A program made the translations under genes and the position numbers. 64,000 bases of DNA from Tetracentron sinense. Its lineage: Eukaryota; Streptophyta; Magnoliopsida; Trochodendrales; Trochodendraceae. Of the stretch, positions 53,733 to 64,000 are shown in pieces. The notes under the pieces were generated by a model, which searched no databases, was not told where the DNA came from, and saw only the letters and a list, made by a program, of their open reading frames with translations. Within the stretch, counting starts at the first letter, position 1. Each line of letters opens with the position of its first letter. Location of the stretch: NCBI GenBank assembly GCA_015143295.1, contig CM026559.1, positions 22,272,826 to 22,336,825 on the forward strand, given 5' to 3'.

Positions 53733-54992
53733 TCAATTAAGCTCATTTAGACTAGCAATACCCAATTTTCTTCTTAGAGTACTAAATCTATCATATTGAA
53801 GGGGTTTGGTAAAAATATCAACAAGCTGATTGTTTGTATCTACAAACTCTAAAACAACATCCTCATTTTGTACATGATCTCTTATAAAATGATATCTGAT
53901 TTCTATATATTTAATTCTTGAGTGTTGAGTGAGATTTTTAGTCATGCAAATAACACTTGTATTATCACACTTAATAGAGATTTTAGTATAGAAAAGTTTG
54001 AAGTCTTCTAACTGTTGTTTCATGTAAAGAGTTTGAGCATAACAATATCCAGCTATTATATACTTAACCTCAGCTGTGGATAGGGCCATTGAATTTTTTT
54101 TCTTACTAAATCATGAAACAAGAGAATGTCCTACAAAGTGACAAGTTCCACTAGTGCTTTTTCTATCCACTTTGCATCCAGTAAAGTCTGCATCTGAATA
54201 GCTTATTAGATCTAGAATTGTGTTTTTAGGATACCATATGTCTAATTTGATTGTGCCAAGTAAATATCTAAAGATTCTTTTTACAGCTATTATATGATAT
54301 TCTTTTGGACAGGCTTGGAATCTTGTACAAATGAAAACATTGAACATAATGTCAGGTCTACTTGCAGTAAGATACAAAAGACTTCCAATCATGTCTCTAT
54401 ATAGTTTTTTATCAACATTTTTACCTTTTTGATCATCTTTATCAAATTTTGTTGATGGATTCATAGGAGTATCCATAACTTTAGTATTTTCCATTCTAAA
54501 CTTTTTAAGCAATTCTTTAGTGTATTTAGCTTGATTAACAAATGTTTCTTGTTTAGTTTGCTTAATTTGGAGTCCCAGGAAGAATGTTAGTTTTCTCATC
54601 ATACTCATTTCAAATTCTTCTTGCATAGTTTTAGCAAATATTTTACAAAGAGATTCATTAGTTGATCCAAATATGATATCATTTATATAGATTTGAATTA
54701 TTAGCATATCATCATTTTTGGTAATTACAAATAGAGTTGTATCAATTTTGCCTCTAATGAATCTATTTTTAATTAGAAAGCTACTTAGCCTATCATACCA
54801 AGCTCTTGGAGCTTGCTTTAATCCATATAAGGTTTTAGTTAGTTTAAATACATGATATGGAAATTTATGATTTTCAAAGCAAGGTAGTTGATTTACATAT
54901 ACTTCTTCATTAATATAACTATTAAGAAATGCACTTTTTACATTCATTTGAAATAATTTAAATTCTTTATGACTATCAAATGCAAGTAGCAT
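53733..54992 (-). pseudogene. Reverse transcriptase and RNase H of element F
   Basis: Frame 54992-54111 carries NVKSAFLNSYINEEVYVNQ, KLTKTLYGLKQAPRAWYDRL, the catalytic box as YINDIIFGS, GSLLYLTASRPDIMFNV and the RNase H start SYSDADFTGCKVDRKSTSG. Frame 54089-53733 continues RNase H (ALSTAEVKYI, CDNTSVICM, HIRDHV-like, VDIFTKPL). The first Asp of the usual YVDD box is Asn here (codon 54681-54683, AAT for GAT), which should abolish polymerase activity. A stop separates the two frames near 54100. Upstream (54993-55440) the RT N-terminus is present in fragments. Confidence 0.9.
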
Positions 54993-55440
54993 TCTTATAA
55001 CTTCTAGTTTTACAACCGAGGTAAAAGTTTCTTTATAGTCTATACCCTCTTGGTTGTAACTTTGAGCTATTAGTCTTGCTTTGTTTTTAATTACATTTTT
55101 ATTTTCATCATTTTTATTTTTAAAGACCCATTTTGTACCAATTATAGATTTATCATTTGGTCTAGGTACTAGATCCTAAACTTGGTTTCTATCAAATTGA
55201 TTCAATTTTTCTTGTATAGCAATGCCCCAAGATTCATCTTCAATAGCTTTTAAGGCATTTTTTGGTTCAACTTGACTTAGGAAAGCAAGATTCATTAGAT
55301 TTTTTCTTGTTCTAACCCCTTGTTCAATATTACCAAGAATTAACTCCTTAGGATGATCTTTAATTAATTTTCAAGTTTTGAGAAGTTGATGTGATTCTTC
55401 ATCTTCATTTTCTTCCTCATTATTTATTTCAATGATTTTA

Positions 55441-56674
55441 TCATTAGTTTATTTATTTACTTGATTATCTTTATTTACTTCATTGATTTCTAAATTAGAT
55501 ATTTCTTTAGGAAGATTTTCAATTTCATCATCAAATTCATTATTGGCCTTGTTAAATGGATTTGATTCATCAAACACAATATGAATTAATTCTTCAACAA
55601 TTAATGTTTTCTTATTAAACACTCTATAAGCTTTGCTATTTATTGAATATCCTAAAAAGATTCCTTCTACAGATTTAGTATCAAATTTCTTAAGATGTTG
55701 TTTATCATTTAGTATGAAGCATTTACATCTAAATACCTTAAAATAACTTATATTGAAAATTCTTTCATTCCAAAGCTCATAAAGAGTTTTATTCAATTTA
55801 TTTCTTATAACAACTTTGTTGATTACAAAGCATGAAGTATTAATGGTCTCAACTCAAAAATAGTTTGAAAGTTTATTTTTATTTAGTATTGTTCTAGTCA
55901 TTTCTTGAAGAAATCTATTTTTTCTTTCTACTATATCATTTTGTTAAGGAGTTTTAGGAGCTAAAAAGTTATGGTTAAAACTATTTTCATCACAAAATGA
56001 TTCAAGTTAATATTTTATAACTCTCTTCCTCTATCATTTCTTATATTATTAATAGAATAGCCCTTTTCATTTTGAACTCTTTTGCAAAAATTTTTAAATA
56101 ATGAAGGTGCTTCATTTTTGTGGGAAATGAATAGTACCCAAGAGTACTTTGAATAGTCATCCACAATTATAAAAGCATAATTTTTGCCCCATACGCTAGC
56201 TACTTCATTTGGGCCAAAGAGGTCTATATACAAGAGCTCTAGAGGTCTAGAAGTAGAAATAATTTTGTTAGTTTTGAAAGAAGATTTTATTTGTTTTTCA
56301 AGTTGGCAAGCATCACATATTTTATCTTTTATACATTTAGTTTTAGGCAAACCTTTAACTAATTTATTTTTAGATAATTTAGATAAGAGATCCATACTAA
56401 CATGGCCTAATCTCCTATGCCATAACTAACTAACTTCATCCATAGCAGAAAAACAAATCATGTTTTGAGATTTAAGTTCACCAAATTCTAAGGTATAAAC
56501 TTTTTCATTTCTATGTGCTACAAACAAAGTATTGAGATTATCTTTGTCCTTAATCATGCAAATATTGGATTTGAATGAAACATTTAATCCTTTATCACAT
56601 AGTTGACTAATATTAATAAGATTATGCTTAAGACCCCAAAACATTTTCAATAAGAGTAGAGTTGTTCTTACCAA
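55441..56674 (-). pseudogene. Integrase of element F (with pre-integrase domain)
   Basis: 56674-56426 has LKHNLINISQLCDKG; 56395-56015 has CDACQLEKQIKSSF (zinc-binding/pre-integrase), LELLYIDLFGP (first catalytic Asp) and IVDDYSKYSWV, then IRNDRGREL (second Asp). The segment to 55800 holds VERKNRFLQEMTRT with the catalytic Glu, after a stop where relatives have Gln. 55796-55449 has NISYFKVFRCKCFILND and VEGIFLGYSINSKAYRVFN, the usual copia integrase C-terminal region. Interrupted by several stops. Confidence 0.88.
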
Positions 56675-56810
56675 TGTTGCCTATTCCAATGATCTTTCCT
56701 TTAGCATTGTCTCCAAAGGTTACATGTCCACCATCCTTGGGAGTGAGTGATGCAAACAACTTCTTGTTCCCAGTCATATGCCTTGAGCATCCACTATCCA
56801 AGAATCATGT
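56640..56810 (-). pseudogene. Protease region of element F
   Basis: On the minus strand the frame LDSGCSRHMTGNKKLFASL (active-site DSG at 56798-56790) continues with DGGHVTFGDNAKGKIIGIG. This is the aspartic protease signature of copia elements. The frame is open here but separated from gag by breaks. Confidence 0.82.
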
Positions 56811-57032
56811 TGTGTTGGATGTTCTTGACTTGAAACAAACCTACACAAACACATCAAACAACTCCAAGATATTTTCCCCTTAATACCCAAACTGTTTTGG
56901 ATGGAACCCAAATTGACCTAGGGTTAGTTTTAGGAGGATTAATTTCCTTGGGAACCCATTTCATTTTTGGTCATTTGAAATAAATATCAATTTTGGGAAG
57001 TGGTGTTCCTTTTGGGACCCATACCTTCTCAA

Positions 57033-58560
57033 CTATTTTACCATTGTAAAAGGTAGTAGAGGTGGAATTAGATTACTACTTGGTTTAGTGAAGAAATTTT
57101 GATAGTCTTTTTGTTTTGAAAAATGATTGTAACCAAGTCCAGCTTTGCTAAAAACACATCTTTGTTGACCTAAAAGTCTTTCTAAGTTCTTTTGGCCATT
57201 AGTGAATGTGAGGATGATACTAGTCAAGTCCTTGACATTGACATTTAGCTCATCACATTCATTAGATGAGTCATGAGGAGAATTTTCAAATTCTTTAATC
57301 TTTTCATGTAGTTCCTCATTCCCATCTTCCAAATTACTCTTTTCATTTTTTAAAATTTTAAATGAGTTGGTAAGAGTATGAATTGCCTTTTTATAGGATT
57401 TGTTCATTTGAGCCATTCTAGTGAATTCAGAGTAAAGTTCATCAAAAGCATCTCTAATTTCATCATAAGTCAATGATTCATTAGAGATAGAAGTTACCTC
57501 ATCCTCATTTACTATGAGGCACAAATTTATCACTTCCTCATCACTTGAGTCCTCTGACTTGCTTCCTTCCGAATCATCCCAAGTGGCCATCATTGCTTTC
57601 TTCTTGAATTTTTGGCTCTTCTTGAGTTATGGACAATCAGTTCTAATGTGACCAGGCTTTTTGCATTCATAACAAGTGAGGGCTCCTTCTTGCTTGATTC
57701 AGCTTTAGATACCTCATTCGAGAACTCCTTCTTGTATGGCCTTTTCTTGAAGTTTTTCTTATGCTTGAGAAACCTCTTGAACCTTCTTGCCGTCAAGGCA
57801 ATGTCATCATCATCACTACTGGATTCTTCTTCACTTTCCTCCACATGAGATGACTTGAGAGCCGGTCCTTTCTTAGTTCTTGGTTCATCAGGAAGTTGGT
57901 ATTTCATTATTACTTCATGGGTCATGAGAGAACCCATCAACTCATCCATGGGCAGTCTGGTGAGGTCTTTAGCTTCCTAGATGGTAGTAACCTTTGGTGC
58001 CCACTCCTTGGATAGTGATCTAAGGACCTTCCTTACATTCTCTGCATTAGAATACACTTTTCCCAGAGATTTTAGACCATTAAGAATGTTAGTAAATCTG
58101 GTGAACATATCACCAATAGATTTTTTTTTTCATTTGAAATAACTCATACTTATGAACAAGCATGCTAATCTTTTCTTCCTTAACCTAATTTATCCCTTCA
58201 TAGGTGATTTTAAGTTTATCGCAGATTTCTTTAGCAGAGTCATATCCAGAAACTCTGTTAAAATCTTGAGGGCTTAGGGCACAATAGAGATTGCTAATAG
58301 CTTTAGCATTGATTTGAATAAGCTTAATGTCAGCATCATTCCATTCTTCTTATACCTTGGGGATTGTAACATCATCCACAAGTTCTGTGGGAAGATGGGG
58401 GCCATTGAATATTACCCTCCAACACTCATAATCTAGAGCTTGGATGTAATACATCATTCGGGTTTTCCAGTAATTATAGTTCTCTCAATTGAACAATGGG
58501 AGTCTGGTGGTTGACTATCCTTCTCCTATGCTTGTTGCAAAAATATTGTTTGCCCTTAAA
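57033..58560 (-). pseudogene. gag of element F
   Basis: From about 58560 the minus strand has broken UBN2-type gag (IQALDYECWRVIFNGPHLP, ALSPQDFNRVSGYDSAKEI). 57949-57590 has MTHEVIMKYQLPDEPRTKKG and a Ser/Asp/Glu run; the knuckle CYECKKPGHIRTDC is in a neighbouring frame near 57620-57670. 57593-57033 starts MMATWDDSEGSKSEDSSDEE and has a coiled-coil-like middle (YSEFTRMAQMNKSYKKAIHT), typical of Sirevirus gag. Stops and frameshifts break the chain in at least three places. Confidence 0.85.
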
Positions 58561-58601
58561 TTGATTACTGTAAGATGTTTTAGATCAATTTAGAGTATTA
58601 A

Positions 58602-58615
58602 GCTCTGATACCAAT
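58602..58615 (-). other. Primer binding site of element F
   Basis: Minus-strand ATTGGTATCAGAGC directly after the 5' LTR, complementary to initiator tRNA-Met. Confidence 0.9.
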
Positions 58616-60022
58616 TATTGGCCAGGTAATGACCCTAAAGGGGAGGGTGAATAGGGTCTATGGTAGATTTAAAAATTATGGACTCTAAGTCCAAGGTGCG
58701 GAATTAGATTTAAATTACAACTAAGAAATAAATAGAGATAATACTGAACTAAAAGAGAGAAGAGAGAAAAAAAAGTGCAAACTCAGAATTTGTTCACGAG
58801 GGTCAGCAATTCCAGCCTACTCCCCGCCTCAAGCTTCTAGCTAGAGGATTCACCACGATTCCTTAATCGCATAGACTCCTTCACTGGTGGAGCCCAAACC
58901 TTTACAATCTCTCTTATAGGTCGAGATATTACCTTTACAAACTCTCTTTTAGGCTGAGTTAGATTGCAAAAGCACCTCACTCTCTTGCTAAAACTGAAGC
59001 AACAACTTCAGTGCAAGAATCCTAGATTCTTGACTAACCTCAATAAATGAGTTTGGATTTGAAAATCCAAACTAAAAGCTCCTTGAATGAGCTTGAAAAG
59101 AGTGGAGTACAATTTCTAATAAAGTCTCAAAAGAAATTGGAGTTGAATGAGCTCAAGAGAGATTTTGAGATTTCTATGTATGTGAGTGAGTGAGAAATCA
59201 AGAACAATGAATGAGTGATCAATAGAAGTTATTACAGTGATCAAAAGTTGTTATTAGTTCATAAATGAACTTCTTTTATAGCACTTGATCCAAAATAGAT
59301 GTTGATGAGCATTAAATGCATTTCAGGCCGTTGAAAACTAGCCGTTATAACGATTTTTTGCTTCAGGCTTCAATTCGTCGATGAAGTGGAGATCCCACTT
59401 GAATTTGTCATCAAATTCTAAAAACAGTAAGCAATTTCATATTTCCTATCATCAATTCATCGCAGAATTCAGAAGGCTCTGAGAATTTGTTGACGAATTC
59501 AGAACAGATTTTCTGAATTCTGTCTTGGATCAGATCACAGAGATGAGATTGATTTCCTAGGTCAATTAGCTATGTTTTAACATGATTTTATTAATCCTTA
59601 GGGCCTTAGAGTAATTATCAAAAAGTGTCCTAGGCTCCTATGGTCAATCTATGATCTTTGAGCTTTCAACCTACCATTCTTTTGAGGATTTTTTACATAA
59701 GTCCTAGCCACTCTCAAGGAAATAATAAAAAGTACAGTGTTACAAACTACTTGAGAGATGATCTTGGGTCTTGATGATTTGATATGTCTTCAGGGACCCG
59801 ACTTGGACTATGCTCTTATCTTGAGTCTTCAATTTTATACTTTGAGTTGAACTTGCTCTTGGATAATTTCCATCATTTTATCATGATTGGAGTGCTTTCT
59901 ACCTTAGAATCTGAAATGCTAAAGCACTTGAACACATTTATTAGTACTTTAAATTTTATTTCATTATTGTGTTATTATCAAAATTAGTAGGGGTACCCAA
60001 GGTTGTAACCTTGAGGCTAACA
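58616..60022 (-). repeat. 5' LTR of element F
   Basis: Direct repeat of 44212-45580, with the terminal TG changed to TA on the plus strand. TATA box at about 59274-59283; palindromes at 59371-59500 are more decayed than in the other LTR. Confidence 0.9.
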
Positions 60023-60119
60023 ATCGAAACTTTAGTGAACATCCACCATATGCAATCATAATTAGGTGAGTAAAGTACAATTTCGAATGATCAATTCAAC
60101 TGCACCTAACTAAGGGTTT

Positions 60120-60635
60120 ATTGGATCCGGGCTTGGGCAGCTTGGCCTTGCTCGGCTCGGTTTGAAATTTTTTTATCTATGTTCGAGTGGCTCGGCATGA
60201 TATGCAGTTTGAAAAGCTTGGCTTGATATCTAGTTCGAAAAGCTCGGCTCGATATGTAGTTCGAAAAGCTCTGCTCGTGCTCGAGCCGAGTTCTACCTGG
60301 CTTGAGCTCGAATTGAATTATTAAAAAATATTTTTAAATAAAAAGAATAATATTTCCATTATATATAAAAATATATATAATAATGATATATATATATATA
60401 TATATATATAATATTCAAACCGAGCTTGAGAACCGAGCCTCAATCGGGTCAAGCTTCGAGCCGAACCGAGCCGAATCAAACAGGCCTTAGCTTGAGCTCG
60501 GCTTGAATACCAAACTCAAAAAATAGCTCGGCTCAACTCAATCGAGCCTATTTTTTGAGCTCAAGCCCGGCTTGATTAGGCTGAGCAGAGTGAAACTTCG
60601 AGCTAGCCCGGTTCGGATACTCCCCTACCTCTAAA
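60120..60635. repeat. GCTCG-rich non-autonomous repeat, second copy
   Basis: Degenerate GCTCGGCTCG / CGAGCCGAG words as in 4031-4636, with a short (TA)n tract at about 60386-60411. Confidence 0.45.
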
Positions 60636-60689
60636 ATCCTAAGATGCTCCATACAAACACAGTTTCTTGAAAGGAAACTTAATACCCAT

Positions 60690-62925
60690 ATAAAGATATC
60701 ATTATCCCCTTTTTGTTCATTTTGGCTTCGAACGGATTATCCCACCATTTGGATAGGGCAGCCAATGTCGGAATTATTAGCAACTTTAAAGTTCGTCAGA
60801 CCAACCCTTCCATCTCTTACATGATGTTCGCAGATGACTGCATTCTCTTTGCGAAAGCTAGTATTGATGATTCGCATGAGATTTCCTCCACTTTGGCTGA
60901 ATTTTGTGTGGCTTCAGGCTAGGTAATCAACTATCAAAAATCTGGAGTAATTTTTAGTCCTAATACCCCTTATATTTTCAGGAGAAGAATGGCCCATTGC
61001 CTTAATATGCGAGTTTTGGATCATGTGGGGATTTATCTAGGGGTCCCTATCAAGTTTGGGCGGTCCAAAAGGGATTTATTTGCTTCTATTTTAAAGAGGG
61101 TGAAAGATAAATTACAGCCTTGAAAAGGGTAATTTTTTCGCAAGGCAGGGAGAGAAGTTCTATTGAAAGCAGTGATTCAAGCTATGCCAGCTTTCGCTAT
61201 GGGCTGTTTTAAAATTCCCAGTTATTTTTGCAAGGAGATTGCTTCTTTGATGGCTGATTTTTGGTGGGGTCAGGCGGATGGTAAAAAGAAAATTCACTGG
61301 GTGTGTTGGGAGACTCTTTGTAATAGCAAAGATGTGGGGGGAGATGGGTTTCGGGAGTTGTCAGCCTTTAATTTAGCTCTTTTAGCCAAACAAGAATGGC
61401 TGATTTTGACTAACCCAGATTCCCTTTAGAGTCAATTAGTCAAGAGCATATACTTTCCGAATGGTGATTTTTGGGAGCTTCTATCGGGTGTCGGCCCTCT
61501 TGGGCATGGCATAGTATTTTAGCCGGTAGACCTCTTCTTCTTTCCGGGCTTAGATGACAAGTAGGGAATGAGACTTCCATACACCCTTGGGAAGCAACTT
61601 CGATTCCTTCTATGATTGGATTTCGGAGTCCTTCGCCTAAGCCTTCATTATGTGAATGGAGAATTGTCGCCGACTTTATTATCCCTAAGTCAAGGAATGG
61701 TATGTGAGTCGGCTCTCCCAAATGTTCCCCTTAGAAGTGGTTGATCATATTACCAGAATTGCGCTTAGTCAGGCAGGAGCTCCGAATAAAAGAGTTTCGC
61801 ATTTTGAGAAGAAGGGAGTGTACTCAGCTCATTCCAGTTATCAATGCCTTAGAGCTCTCGTTCCTCATGGTAGGCTAGCCCGTCCTTCTTCATCCAATTC
61901 TGTGATTTCTAAGGCCAGTTGGAAAGCTATTTGGGGGCTGGACATCCCTAGGAAAATAGCTTGGTTCTTATGGAGATGCTTTCATCAGGGTCTCGAAGTG
62001 AAGTGAGAGCTTTTTAAAAGGAAGATTTCTAAAGACCCAAGCTGCCCCTTGAGTGGTGGCAGAGACGAATCATTTGTTCATATGCTCCTAGAGTGTGACC
62101 ATGCTCAGTGCTCATGGATTGGCTCTCAATTAGGGGTTCGGTCTACTCTGTGCTCGTGTGGAGGTTTTGGAGAGTAGTGGTCATCTTGGGTAAATTTAGA
62201 CCTCCCGTTGAATGACAAAGTCAGGATGCTTAATTTCTTAGCATCCATAGCGTGGAGTATCTGGAAGCCTAGTAACACTAGTTTATTCGAAGGGGGTAAT
62301 GTTGATCCCCTTCGCTCCATTCTTTAGGCCACCCAGCTGGTGGATGAGGTAATTCAAGCCGAACTGAATCGATTCAGGTGTGGGAATTTTGATGGTGTTA
62401 GTTGTGAAGGGGTGAACATCTGGGGTCGTCCTCGGATGGCCATTCGGCTATTTGTAGTTTGATCTTTTAAGGAGGAAGGTAGGTTAGCCGGGGTTAGAGG
62501 TATCGTCCATGATCATAGAGGGTGCATTTTGGGAGGATTTGGTCAGGCTTTATGAGGTGGTTCGCCTCTGGTGGCTGAGGCAGTGGCTATCCACAATGGT
62601 ATCGGCTGGGCTCTTTCCCATGGTTGGAATCAGATCATCATTTTATCTGATGCTCTTGGCTTAGTCTCCTTTATCAATGGGACCACCCTTCTGGTGCCTT
62701 AGGATGTGTAGGTGATCGTGGATGATATTCAAGACCTTATGCGTCAGTTTCTTTTGCTGAGCCTACTTTATTCCCAACGCTCAACCAATGCTTTAGCCCA
62801 TCGTCTTACCATAGCTGGTCTTCGACAGGGATTGAAGAACGAATTTACGTGTATATCCTTTTCGGATAGGGAATTTCAAAGGCTCCTATGCCGGCAGGGA
62901 TGGAACCAACCCATGTAAGTTGTTC
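60690..62925 (+). pseudogene. 5'-truncated LINE (L1-type): RT end, zf-RVT and RNase H
   Basis: Starts inside the reverse transcriptase (FILASNGLSHHLDRAANVG), with the catalytic FADDCILF box at about 60826-60849. Then SKRDLFASILKRVKDKL, REVLLKAVIQAMPAFAMGCF, FWWGQADGKKKIHWVCWE, typical of plant LINE RT tails. At about 61800-62110 a zf-RVT domain follows (YSAHSSYQCLRAL, KAIWGLDIPRKIAWFLWRC, HMLLECDHAQCSW). From 62460 there is an RNase H-like domain (GIVHDHRGCILGGFGQAL, VAEAVAIHNGIGWAL, LSDALGLVSFING). Many in-frame stops. It ends near a (TA)n run. Confidence 0.88.
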
Positions 62926-62949
62926 GGGTTGGGGGAGGATTTCTCTCAT

Positions 62950-62951
62950 AA

Positions 62952-62996
<45 letters not shown>
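62950..62996. repeat. (TA)n microsatellite at the LINE 3' end
   Basis: A long AT run about 30 bases past the last LINE codon; it may have grown from the LINE tail. Confidence 0.85.
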
Positions 62997-63000
<4 letters not shown>

Positions 63001-63045
63001 CATGGGATGAAACAAAATTCAAAAATCAATATCGATATGACTCCA

Positions 63046-63358
63046 TTCTTTTGGTGGAACACTTAAAGTCTAAAACTTTCATTGTTTTTCGCCTAATTTT
63101 ACTTAATGTTTAAACCTATTTTATTCCATAGAGTGCAAAAGTTCTACAAATACGAAACTTTCAACTTCCACCAAAAGTTTTGGATTTTTTAAATTCCATA
63201 TATGTAGAACTTCTAATTAAATTGAACCCAATAAATCTGATATATCATTGTCTAAAAGAGTTAGAAACCCTCTCTCCCCTTCTCTCCTCTCCTCTCATAC
63301 TCTTGCCTCTTGTTCCAAAATATTAATGTTTCGGACTTTAAAAGTTCCACCAAAAGAA
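63046..63358. mobile_element. MITE-like inverted repeat, TTCTTTTGGTGGAAC ends
   Basis: TTCTTTTGGTGGAAC at 63046-63060 is exactly inverted at 63344-63358; the next bases ACTTAAAGTC / GACTTTAAAA also pair. A further TTCTTTTGGTGG occurs at about 63510. Confidence 0.68.
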
Positions 63359-63639
63359 CGAAGCCTAAGGTAAGTCATGAGTCGGGTTTGGATTAGATTT
63401 CTTCAATCTATCCATATCGTCGTGTTGGGCTCTTCAAAGTTCAAACTCCACTGAGTTACAAAACTGCGAATCTAAACGTTGCATTTGATTACATTTCTAT
63501 CTTAAAATTCTTTTGGTGGCCACAAAGGTTTTGGTGCCATAACTACCAGTTGACACAAATGAGATCAAAGTATGTTTTTGTTATATATTAAAAAAAAGCT
63601 TTGCCAAAATAAATAAAATGTTTCTATGAGCAAGTGAAT

Positions 63640-64000
63640 TTACCGCCTTTCCTTCTGGGCTGGGACCTATGGAGGAACGACGCTAAACGCCTAAAATAAG
63701 AGTCACCACCTATTTTATGAAAGGAAAATAGGATTCAAATATACAATAGATAAGGCATAAGCTGCAAAATGAGATTCTCGGTAAGTGATTCGATTAAGCC
63801 CCAGGGAAGGTGTTAGGCACCCTAGGGCCCCATCCAGAGATGGTAACCTTCTCCCTATGTCTAAGCCAATTAAAGAAGAAATTCAAATATAACTTAAGTA
63901 TGTTATTTAATTATGCTAATTAAGTAAATAAATCAAGATTAATGGGGAAAGGGAAACTAATCCTAGGTGAGCTAGACCCATTAGGGCTGCCTACTTACCC
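63640..64000 (-). repeat. Edge of a third Tat/Ogre-like LTR (runs out of the window)
   Basis: Contains AGAGTCACCACCTATTTTATG, the GGTGTTAGGCACC hairpin word (about 63805-63825) and a GTCTAAGCCAATT segment, in the same order as 21940-22200. The left border near 63640 is approximate. Confidence 0.55.

Larger units (their letters stand above)
44212..60022 (-). mobile_element. Sirevirus-type copia element F with a third ORF (TSD ATCGA)
   Basis: LTRs at 44212-45580 and 58616-60022 are flanked by ATCGA (44207-44211, 60023-60027). On the minus strand the order is LTR, PBS, gag, protease, integrase, RT/RNase H, a spacer with palindromes and a TATA box, third ORF, several purine tracts, LTR. Two solo LTRs of about 2.5 kb each are inserted in the third ORF; without them the element is about 10.8 kb. 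The gag with a long acidic coiled-coil-like part, the protease DSGCSRHMTG, the extra 3' ORF and the multiple PPTs fit Sireviruses. Several stops and frameshifts and a changed RT active site make it inactive. Confidence 0.92.

Overview
The window is nuclear DNA of a flowering plant, from a repeat-rich genome. This is shown by nested Ty1/copia and Ty3/gypsy LTR retrotransposons, a LINE, a TRIM, many MITE-like inverted repeats, and one intron-rich gene of the AINTEGUMENTA-like (AIL/PLETHORA) AP2 family. No bacterial operon, CRISPR array, rRNA or tRNA gene was found. The species cannot be told from the sequence.

Layout. 1-3562 is the 3' part of a plus-strand copia element (family A): gag tail, long non-coding stretch, PPT, LTR. 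4031-4636 is a GCTCG-rich terminal-repeat element. 4650-25343 is a wrecked gypsy element C: 5' LTR, PBS leader and broken gag, interrupted by a minus-strand copia element G, which is itself interrupted by a complete minus-strand gag-only copia element A (9024-16167, TSD CAAGT). A deletion then joins G to the 3' LTR of C, and that LTR carries two Tat/Ogre-like solo LTRs (18626-21494, TSD AGTTG; 21916-24420, TSD AGAAG). 25356-27122 is a related minus-strand gypsy LTR (H). 27123-38870 is gene-poor and holds MITEs, a SINE-like copy and a 911-bp TRIM.

The single host gene lies at 39120-41752 on the minus strand. Nine exons, including a 9-bp micro-exon, give 1500 coding bases (499 aa) with two AP2 domains. 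Its flanks are dense in MITEs.

44212-60022 is a minus-strand Sirevirus-type copia element F (TSD ATCGA) with gag, protease, integrase, RT/RNase H and an extra third ORF. Two gypsy solo LTRs of family E (46877-49355, TSD TAGCT; 49493-52005, TSD CATGC) are inserted in that third ORF. After F come another GCTCG-rich repeat, a 5'-truncated LINE (60690-62925), a MITE-like repeat, and the edge of a third Tat/Ogre-like LTR.

Three patterns cut across families. (1) Each LTR family has its own cluster of short palindromes just upstream of its TATA box (GGTCGACC, CGGTCGACCG, ACCGATCGATCGGT, AATTCGTCGACGAATT, or AATGGCGGTAAT with its complement). In element F the same cluster plus a TATA box recurs inside the element, upstream of the third ORF. 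(2) Five gypsy LTRs of three lineages share a splice-like intron and a short conserved acidic reading frame in a fixed position after the AG acceptor. (3) Family A lacks pol in both copies, so it probably moves with proteins supplied by a relative such as F.
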